The notes beneath the pieces were generated by a model. That model worked only from the letters and a program-made list of their open reading frames with translations. It ran no database searches and had not been told where the DNA came from. From Spirochaetaceae bacterium (GTDB taxonomy: Bacteria > Spirochaetota > Spirochaetia > CADAEX01), in the NCBI GenBank assembly GCA_009778835.1, contig WRFK01000100.1, positions 1-6,131 of the forward strand: a stretch of 6,131 nt of DNA, given 5' to 3'. The translations under genes were made by a program, and so were the position numbers. This document shows positions 1 to 5,299 of the stretch, in pieces (position 1 is the stretch's first letter; every line of letters starts with the position of its first letter).

Positions 1-1345
1 AAATATCTCCGGTTTTCAGAGAAGGTATTTTTTCTGTCTTTTCTTTTATTGCAAGTACTTTTAAAACTTTTTGATACCCTTTCTCTTTAACTTTTGTCAT
101 ATTTGTCCTAAAAAGGGCTTCTCCGCACTCTATATCAACTGTTGTAGTTTCAGTAACTGCATTTTTCATTTGGGAAGAGACAAATCTCTCCCATATTATT
201 GAGTAAAGCTTAAGCTGATCTTTTGTAAGATACTCTTTTACATAATCTGGCGTATAATGCGAATAGGTTGGCCTTATAGCTTCGTGCGCATCCTGAGCCT
301 GCTTTGAAGGTGAATACTCAATAGGATTTTCAGGGAGTTCATTGGGATAATTTTCTCCTATAAACTTCCTTACATCTTCAATAGCCTGTTTTGAAATTCT
401 TATTGAGTCGGTTCTCATGTATGTAATAAGACCAACTCTTCCGGAGCCAATATTTATACCTTCATAAAGCTGCTGCGCAATCTGCATGGTTTTTCTTGAT
501 GTAAACCCAAGCCTGTTTGCAGCATCCTGTTGAAGTTTTGATGTGGTATACGGAGGTCTTGGCTGGCTTCTCTTTTCGCTCTTTTTAATTTCTTTAACTG
601 CAAAATCTTTACCAGCAAGTTCATTTATTAATAGATCTACAGATTTTTTATCAGAAAAGAGTGGCTTTTCCCCTTTATTGAGAAAAAGTTGTACAGAAAA
701 AATATTTTTACCTTTCTTAAGATCTGCACTCAAAGACCAGTATTCTTCAGAAACAAAATCTTCAACCTCTTTTTCCCGTTCGCATATAAGCCTTAATGCC
801 ACAGATTGTACTCTTCCGGCTGATAATCCATTTTTAACTTTTTTCCACAGAAGCGGTGAAATATTATAACCCACAATACGATCAAGCACTCTTCTTGCTT
901 TCTGGGCATTGACCTTGCCTAAATCTATTTCCATAGGAGAGTCTATAGCTTCTCTTATGGCAGAAGGAGTGATCTCATTAAAAATAATTCTTTCGATTTT
1001 TGAATTAATATTCTTCTTTTCAAGAAATACTTTAAGATGGAAAGATATTGCTTCTCCTTCCCTGTCATTATCAGAGGCAAGAAGAATATGCTCTGCTTTT
1101 GCAGCTTTACTTGTAAGCTCTTTTAATATTTTTGCTTTTCCGCGAACCGTAATATATTCAGGTTCAAAATTATTGTCTACATCTATGGCAATTCTTGATT
1201 TTGGAAGATCAATCAAATGCCCTATAGAAGCTGCAACAGAGTAACCGCTACCAAGATAACGTTCAATTGTTTTGGCTTTTGCCGGAGATTCAACAATGAG
1301 TAAAGTATTTAGTTTTTTATTCTTCTCCGTTCCGCTTTTAGGCAT
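1..1345 (-). CDS. topA: DNA topoisomerase I (type IA), N-terminal 448 residues; 3' end outside window
   Basis: Type IA topoisomerase that relaxes negative supercoils by cutting and passing one DNA strand. The frame reads from ATG at 1345 to the window edge without a stop. Visible in order: Toprim domain with the LLIVESPAKAK motif (Glu19) and the metal-binding DNDREGE motif (residues 92-98); NAQKARRVLDR (146-156); GLSAGRVQS (173-181); PPYTTSKLQQDA (264-275); the active-site segment GLITYMRTDS with catalytic Tyr309; and QDAHEAIRPT (351-360). All key residues are intact. The missing part should hold the end of the core and any C-terminal zinc ribbons, since family members are usually about 700-900 residues. 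The ATG at 1345 has an AGGAG eight bases upstream and gives only a short charged extension (about 11 residues) before the Toprim strand. The start lies inside the last codons of dprA (8-base overlap), which suggests translational coupling. Identification is secure; only the C-terminus is unknown. Confidence 0.97.
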   Translation of the reverse strand, partial: MPKSGTEKNKKLNTLLIVESPAKAKTIERYLGSGYSVAASIGHLIDLPKSRIAIDVDNNFEPEYITVRGKAKILKELTSKAAKAEHILLASDNDREGEAISFHLKVFLEKKNINSKIERIIFNEITPSAIREAIDSPMEIDLGKVNAQKARRVLDRIVGYNISPLLWKKVKNGLSAGRVQSVALRLICEREKEVEDFVSEEYWSLSADLKKGKNIFSVQLFLNKGEKPLFSDKKSVDLLINELAGKDFAVKEIKKSEKRSQPRPPYTTSKLQQDAANRLGFTSRKTMQIAQQLYEGINIGSGRVGLITYMRTDSIRISKQAIEDVRKFIGENYPNELPENPIEYSPSKQAQDAHEAIRPTYSHYTPDYVKEYLTKDQLKLYSIIWERFVSSQMKNAVTETTTVDIECGEALFRTNMTKVKEKGYQKVLKVLAIKEKTEKIPSLKTGDI

Positions 1346-2360
1346 ATTTGGCTCTCCTGTAAAAAACACCCTTATAGTTAACTACATAACCATTTATTTC
1401 ATCTTCAATATTTTTTGTATCTTTATAAAAAGATTTATTATTTATAAAACTATCTGAAAAATCAAAACCATAATATTTCCCAATTTCGCATGGATTGGAA
1501 AACAACAAAGCGCCCTCAGAAACAAGAGCCATCCCGCCGTCTCCAAAAGTAGAAGTAAGACCTGCCTCGTGTACAAAAACATCCCTTCCCTGATCAAGGG
1601 CATAATCAGCAGTGATCAGCGCGCCTGATTTTTTTGGCGCCTGAATTATTATTGATGCTGATGAAAGCCCGCTTATAATTCTGTTTCTTTCCGGAAAATG
1701 GTACTTAAGCGGCTTGATTCCCGGCTGATATTCGCTTATAAGGATCCCTCCGGACTCAATTATTTCAAATGCAGTTTTCCTGTTCGATGCAGGATAAATT
1801 TTATCAAGACCGCATCCCATAACAGCAACTGTAGCGCCGCCTGCGCTAATGCTTCCTTTATGCGCTTCATTATCAATTCCAATCGCAAGACCGGATATTA
1901 CAGCAATATTATTAAGAGAAAGATAAAATGCTGTTTCAAATGCAGCCCTTAATGCTTTTCCGGTTGCAGATCTTGTCCCCACCACTGCAATTGATGGTAA
2001 AGCAAGTTTCTCTGCGCATCCTTTTAAATATAAAACAACAGGCGGATCATATATTTCTTTTAAAACAGAAGGATAACTATTATCAAGAAAAGTAATAATC
2101 TCAATATTTTTGCGAGAACAGTTTTCAACTATGGAAAGAGCCTGCGAAATATTATCATCTATTGTTTTTTTATCCAGAGCAAAAAAATATTTTACAATAG
2201 AAGCAATATCTCCCGGAGAATCAAAATCAATTGATTTTAAATCAACACTCTCCGATATTAGTTTGAGAATTTTAATTTTCTGCCTCTTTCCTATTGCTTT
2301 TAAATTCGAAATAAAAAGAGGTAATAATTTCATTCCTTCCATCCTGTTATTTCCATCCAT
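1338..2360 (-). CDS. dprA: DNA processing protein DprA/Smf
   Basis: DprA/Smf proteins bind single-stranded DNA and load RecA, classically during natural transformation; they are also common in bacteria not known to be competent. The longest frame is 340 residues. The Rossmann-like DNA-processing domain runs from about residue 85 to 290, with AVVGTRSATGK (125-135), VISGLAIGID (154-163), VAVMGCGLDKIYP (178-190), HFPERNRIISGLS (221-233) and KSGALITADYALDQGRDVF (244-262). An N-terminal helical region (about 10-80) precedes it. The last 50 residues are not recognisable and look too short for the winged-helix domain found at the C-terminus of many DprA proteins. The start is uncertain. ATG 2360 overlaps the TPR gene by 14 bases and has a poor ribosome site. 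ATG 2342 has GGA nine bases upstream, and ATG 2333 has AGGA eight bases upstream and would begin MKLLPLF. I favour 2342 or 2333 biologically and report the longest frame. The stop overlaps the topA start. Confidence 0.95.
   Translation of the reverse strand: MDGNNRMEGMKLLPLFISNLKAIGKRQKIKILKLISESVDLKSIDFDSPGDIASIVKYFFALDKKTIDDNISQALSIVENCSRKNIEIITFLDNSYPSVLKEIYDPPVVLYLKGCAEKLALPSIAVVGTRSATGKALRAAFETAFYLSLNNIAVISGLAIGIDNEAHKGSISAGGATVAVMGCGLDKIYPASNRKTAFEIIESGGILISEYQPGIKPLKYHFPERNRIISGLSSASIIIQAPKKSGALITADYALDQGRDVFVHEAGLTSTFGDGGMALVSEGALLFSNPCEIGKYYGFDFSDSFINNKSFYKDTKNIEDEINGYVVNYKGVFYRRAKYA
1354..1358 (-). promoter_or_regulatory. Ribosome binding site of topA
   Basis: Minus-strand AGGAG with an 8-base gap to the ATG at 1345. 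It lies inside the coding end of dprA and fixes the topA start, which overlaps the dprA stop codon. Confidence 0.75.
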
Positions 2361-3060
2361 ATCCGCTATTCAAAAGTTGCCTTTTATTTTCTTCTGCCTG
2401 TTTTTTATAAGCAGTAGTTACTGAAGTTTTTATAATATTGTCATATAGAGCAATGGCTTTATCCTGAAGATCTAATCTTATATATGCATTAGCGAGAAGA
2501 AACATTGCTTCAATATCGCTTTTTTGTGTTTTAAGATGATGTTCAAGATGAAGAGCAGCTTTGTCGGGCTGGTCGAGTTCAAAAACATAAAGCACCGAAA
2601 GCGCATAGAGAGCTCTTCCAAAATTATTATTATACTCAATTGCTTTTAAATAATATTTCTCTGCCAATAATAAATTGGTAAATTGCAGTGTTTCGTCTAT
2701 AAGAGATTTTGCGTACCTTGCATAGCATAACCCTGCATAATAGTACAATACCGGATTTTCAATATCGATCTTTATAGCTTCATCAAATTCCTGCGCTCCA
2801 AGAAGATACATTTTGTTGTCCAGATAAAGCTTGCCAAGCATTCTATGATATTTTATGAGATTTCTCGCTGATTCGATTTTTTGTTCAAGTATATTTCTAT
2901 TTTCTCTTATAGCTTCTTTTAATTCCCTTTCCCTTTTTTTCATTTGCTCAGATGTAAGGTTGCCTTCATCCATTTCATTTATATTTGCAAAAAAAGCTTT
3001 TTCGGATTTATTACAGCTAAATAAACATAGAGCTATAAATAGAAGTATTATTTTTTTCAT
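2347..3060 (-). CDS. TPR-repeat lipoprotein of unknown function
   Basis: Predicted lipoprotein of 237 residues. The N-terminus has Lys2-Lys3, a hydrophobic stretch (4-14) and a lipobox-like LFSC with Cys16. Phe at -2 is unusual for the enterobacterial consensus but is acceptable for the looser spirochaetal type. Residues 30-68 are highly charged and probably helical. Four TPR-like helical hairpins follow: about 70-102 (with GAQEFDEAIKID), 103-146 (with AEKYYLKAIEYN, enlarged by an insertion), 147-182 (DKAALHLEHHLK) and 183-216 (DKAIALYDNII). TPRs bind other proteins, so an envelope-attached adaptor is likely, but no partner can be named from sequence. Its ATG overlaps the xer stop as ATGA, and a purine-rich site lies six bases upstream, so it is probably translated together with xer. 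A TPR protein sits between ftsZ and smf in Borrelia as I recall, which hints at an orthologue. The specific function is unknown. Confidence 0.88.
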   Translation of the reverse strand: MKKIILLFIALCLFSCNKSEKAFFANINEMDEGNLTSEQMKKRERELKEAIRENRNILEQKIESARNLIKYHRMLGKLYLDNKMYLLGAQEFDEAIKIDIENPVLYYYAGLCYARYAKSLIDETLQFTNLLLAEKYYLKAIEYNNNFGRALYALSVLYVFELDQPDKAALHLEHHLKTQKSDIEAMFLLANAYIRLDLQDKAIALYDNIIKTSVTTAYKKQAEENKRQLLNSGYGWK

Positions 3061-4028
3061 ACTTTTCCCCCTGTTTTTTTCCCTTCAGGATGGTATTGTT
3101 TATGACATTCTTTAAGATCATTTCTCGCGAGATGTGTATATATTTGAGTTGTCGATATATCTGTATGACCAAGCATCTCTTGCACAGAACGAAGGTCTGC
3201 TCCTCCTGTTATAAGATGTGTTGCAAACGAGTGTCTTAAAGTATGTACGCGACTTTCTATTCCACAAGACATAGCAATCTCTTTAAACCTCTTCCATACC
3301 CCTTTTCTGCTAATAGGTTCCCCCCTGATGTTTAAAAAAACAAAATCGGTTTTTCTATTTTTAATCATCAAAGGCCTTGCTTCTTTGATATATCTTTTTA
3401 GCCAATATTCCGCAGCATCTCCTTCCGGAACTATTCTGTGTTTATTTCCTTTTCCAATGACTTTTATAACACTATCGTCGCTAAATATATTACTGCACTT
3501 TAGTGAACACGCTTCAGATATTCTAAGCCCGCAGGAGTAAATTAATTCAAAAAGCGCTCTATCCCTGAGCCCCGAGTGTGTAGAAACATCAATACTGTCA
3601 AGAAGTGTATCAATATCTTCTACAGAAAGAAAATCAGGAAGCTTTTTGCCCCTGCGCGACATCTTGATAAACCTGGTTGGATTGTCGCTTCTTTCATTCT
3701 CGAGGTGTAAAAATTTAAAAAAAGATCTTATTCCCGATGCCACTTTATTAATAGTGGCTGGTTTTAAACTACTGTTAATATTATTTTCTGTTTTAGAATC
3801 TTTGCTATAGGATAATGTAATTGTTCTATTTTTTCTTTCAGCAATGTAATTTTCAATATCTGATATTTCAGCCGAAATATAGGCCATATTATTTTTTGCC
3901 AGATATTCAGTAAAGAGATTAGCCTCATCTATATAAAATTTTACTGTTGGGAGAGATAAGTTTAATTCTGCTTTGAGGTATTGTTCATATTTTTTTAACA
4001 TGTTTTTCTCTTCTACTGCTGAAATCAA
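3057..4028 (-). CDS. Xer-type tyrosine site-specific recombinase (XerC/XerD family)
   Basis: Tyrosine recombinase of 323 residues. Xer enzymes resolve chromosome dimers at dif sites during division. An N-terminal core-binding domain (about 10-120) is followed by the catalytic domain (about 130-305). The full catalytic set is visible with the spacing of E. coli XerD: Arg169 in CGLRISEA, Lys193 in IGKGNKHRIVP, His262 and Arg265 in HTLRHSFATHL, His288 in MLGHTDIS and the nucleophile Tyr297 in TQIYTHL. The core-binding domain carries about 18-20 extra polar residues around 68-88 compared with XerC/D, which accounts for much of the length above the usual 295-305. The start used is TTG at 4028, with AAGGAG eight bases upstream. 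ATG at 4001 (residue 10, MLKKYEQYL) is an alternative with a weaker site. The gene lies 35 bases after ftsZ and overlaps the TPR gene by 4 bases. Intact residues and placement in the division operon argue for a housekeeping Xer rather than a phage or integron integrase. XerC versus XerD cannot be decided here. Confidence 0.93.
   Translation of the reverse strand: MISAVEEKNMLKKYEQYLKAELNLSLPTVKFYIDEANLFTEYLAKNNMAYISAEISDIENYIAERKNRTITLSYSKDSKTENNINSSLKPATINKVASGIRSFFKFLHLENERSDNPTRFIKMSRRGKKLPDFLSVEDIDTLLDSIDVSTHSGLRDRALFELIYSCGLRISEACSLKCSNIFSDDSVIKVIGKGNKHRIVPEGDAAEYWLKRYIKEARPLMIKNRKTDFVFLNIRGEPISRKGVWKRFKEIAMSCGIESRVHTLRHSFATHLITGGADLRSVQEMLGHTDISTTQIYTHLARNDLKECHKQYHPEGKKTGGKV
3067..3072 (-). 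promoter_or_regulatory. Ribosome binding site of the TPR lipoprotein gene
   Basis: Minus-strand AGGGGG with a 6-base gap to the ATG at 3060, located in the last codons of xer. It supports the start whose ATG overlaps the xer TGA. Confidence 0.6.
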
Positions 4029-4067
4029 TTATTTTTCTCCTTGCCTTGCAAATTTACGTTCCATCAT
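4029..4067 (-). other. Possible 12-codon leader frame between ftsZ and xer
   Basis: A short minus-strand frame (MMERKFARQGEK, then TAA) starts at an ATG that overlaps the ftsZ stop as ATGA and ends directly before the TTG of xer, in the same frame. It contains the xer ribosome binding site. No good ribosome site precedes it, so it would depend on ribosomes finishing ftsZ. It could couple xer translation to ftsZ, be a remnant of a longer xer N-terminus, or be chance. At this length, coding cannot be shown. Confidence 0.2.
4037..4042 (-). promoter_or_regulatory. Ribosome binding site supporting the TTG start of xer
   Basis: Minus-strand AAGGAG with an 8-base gap to the TTG at 4028. It is a better match than anything before the ATG at 4001, where only a weak GAAGAG-like stretch is found, so it is the main argument for the TTG start. 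Confidence 0.6.
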
Positions 4068-5242
4068 ATACCAAAAGATAAATCCGGAGGCGCTTTAGTT
4101 GCATCGCGGAAAATAGTAGGAATATCAAGATCCGATGACCCGGAATTCCTTCCGCTTAAATAACGATCATCCCTTCTTGCGAATAAACCTGTTCTCATCT
4201 GACTCCATTCATTATTGGAAATGAATTCATTTTTACTATTTGATTGAACAGGAACTTCCTCTTTGATCTTTTTCTCCTGCTGAGTGAAGCCTGTTGCAAT
4301 TACAGTTACCTTTATTTCATCTTTTAGCGTTTCGTCATTGATTATGCCTGTAATTGTAAGGACATCTCTGTCTGCTGTTGAGGTTATAATCTGAAGTATT
4401 TCGTGAAATTCTGCAAGCGCGAAATCCGGTCCGCCTGTAACACTTAAAAGGATTCCTTTTGCCCCTTCAAAATTTTCTTCCTGTAGCATAGGATTGCTGA
4501 TAGCATTTGTAGCAGCCTCTATAGCCCTGTTTTCACCACGCCCTATTCCAATGCCCATCATTGCATCGCCCTGGCCGCTCATAATTGTTTTTACATCTGC
4601 GAAGTCAATATTTATATCGCCTTCTTTTGTAATAAGGTCGGAAATTCCCTGGACCCCCTGTCTTAAAACATCGTCAGCATAAAGAAGCGCTTCTTTAAAC
4701 GGAGTGCGCCTGTCTATAATTTTCATAAGGTTTTCGTTTGGAATTGTTATTAAAGTATCAACAGATTGCCTTAGTTTTTTTATCCCTTCTTCTGCAAGTC
4801 TTTTCTTTTTCTCTCCTTCAAGAGCAAAAGGCTTGGTAACTACAGCAACAGTTAAAATAGAAAGTTCTTTTGCAACTGCAGCAATTATCGGAGCTGCTCC
4901 GGTTCCTGTACCGCCTCCCATTCCCGCAGTAATAAAAACCATATCAGCGCCTTTAAGAATACTCTTTATTGTTTCTTTATCTTCAATAGCAGCTTTTTCC
5001 CCAACTTCGGGAATTCCGCCTGCTCCAAGGCCATTTGTGAGTTTGGTACCAATAGGTATTTTGTTTTTTGCTTTGCTTTTATTCAGGTCCTGAACATCTG
5101 TATTGACGGCTAAAAACTCAACATTGCTTAAGCCGCTCTCAATCATTCTGTTTACGGCATTATTGCCGCCGCCGCCTACTCCCACAACTTTAATTACAGT
5201 AGGATTAGTATAATTCCTTTCTTCGACAACTGTTATTTGCAT
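4064..5242 (-). CDS. ftsZ: Cell division GTPase FtsZ
   Basis: Tubulin-like GTPase that polymerises into the cytokinetic Z ring at mid-cell. Complete at 392 residues, a normal length. The GTP-binding domain begins at about residue 15 with IKVVGVGGGGNNAVNRM (17-33). The tubulin signature GGGTGTG is at 109-115, and the T7 catalytic loop NIDFADVKTIM (211-221) carries Asp213 and Asp216, which complete the GTPase site of the adjacent subunit. The C-terminal domain reaches about 320 and ends in VTVIATGF. A polar linker of about 50 residues (321-370) follows, then the conserved tail peptide DLDIPTIFR (371-379), the expected contact for FtsA. Thirteen more residues follow this peptide, more than the few found in E. 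coli. The ATG at 5242 has a strong GGGAGG ribosome site. It lies 52 bases after ftsA, the usual partner order, and 35 bases before xer. Identification is certain. Confidence 0.99.
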   Translation of the reverse strand: MQITVVEERNYTNPTVIKVVGVGGGGNNAVNRMIESGLSNVEFLAVNTDVQDLNKSKAKNKIPIGTKLTNGLGAGGIPEVGEKAAIEDKETIKSILKGADMVFITAGMGGGTGTGAAPIIAAVAKELSILTVAVVTKPFALEGEKKKRLAEEGIKKLRQSVDTLITIPNENLMKIIDRRTPFKEALLYADDVLRQGVQGISDLITKEGDINIDFADVKTIMSGQGDAMMGIGIGRGENRAIEAATNAISNPMLQEENFEGAKGILLSVTGGPDFALAEFHEILQIITSTADRDVLTITGIINDETLKDEIKVTVIATGFTQQEKKIKEEVPVQSNSKNEFISNNEWSQMRTGLFARRDDRYLSGRNSGSSDLDIPTIFRDATKAPPDLSFGI

Positions 5243-5244
5243 TT

Positions 5245-5253
5245 CCCCCTCCC
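5245..5253 (-). promoter_or_regulatory. Strong ribosome binding site of ftsZ
   Basis: Minus-strand GGGAGGGGG just before the ATG at 5242; the GGGAGG core leaves a 5-base gap. It stands out in an otherwise almost pure A/T spacer and fits the high FtsZ output normally needed relative to FtsA. Confidence 0.7.
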
Positions 5254-5262
5254 AAGTGAAAT

Positions 5263-5290
5263 ACTATATTTATATTTCAAATATTTTAAA
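5263..5290 (-). promoter_or_regulatory. Possible sigma-70-type promoter for ftsZ
   Basis: On the minus strand, TTTAAA (5290-5285; 4 of 6 matches to TTGACA) is separated by 16 bases from TATAGT (5268-5263; 5 of 6 matches to TATAAT). Transcription would start near 5256, just ahead of the ribosome site. A separate ftsZ promoter is common in bacteria. The spacer is so AT-rich that such matches arise easily by chance. Confidence 0.25.
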
Positions 5291-5299
5291 TATTTTAAA
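5282..5299. repeat. 9-bp tandem repeat at the ftsA-ftsZ junction
   Basis: TATTTTAAA occurs twice in direct succession (5282-5290 and 5291-5299). The second copy covers the ftsA stop codon. The neighbouring ATATTT-C-AAATAT (5272-5284) is a small AT-only inverted repeat. It has no GC stem and I do not call it a terminator. It may only reflect low complexity. Confidence 0.5.

Noticed and set aside
543..1457. Plus-strand open frames of 61-111 codons opposite topA and the dprA end
   Set aside because: They lie antisense to topA and dprA, whose translations show full family motifs. Their products are low-complexity Ser/Phe/Leu-rich peptides with no recognisable domain.
3057..4028. Xer gene as part of an integron, phage or other mobile element
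   Set aside because: There are no flanking repeats, attachment sites, cassette sites or phage genes, and base composition matches its neighbours. It is tightly packed in the division operon and has canonical Xer catalytic spacing.
4494..5093. Plus-strand open frames opposite ftsZ, including one of 129 codons
   Set aside because: They are mirror images of the conserved glycine-rich FtsZ codons, giving Pro/Ala/Ile-rich products. No ribosome site or family similarity supports them.
5272..5284. Terminator after ftsA formed by ATATTT-C-AAATAT
   Set aside because: The stem is six A/T pairs with a one-base loop and no GC. It would not be stable, and the gap is followed at once by the ftsZ ribosome site.
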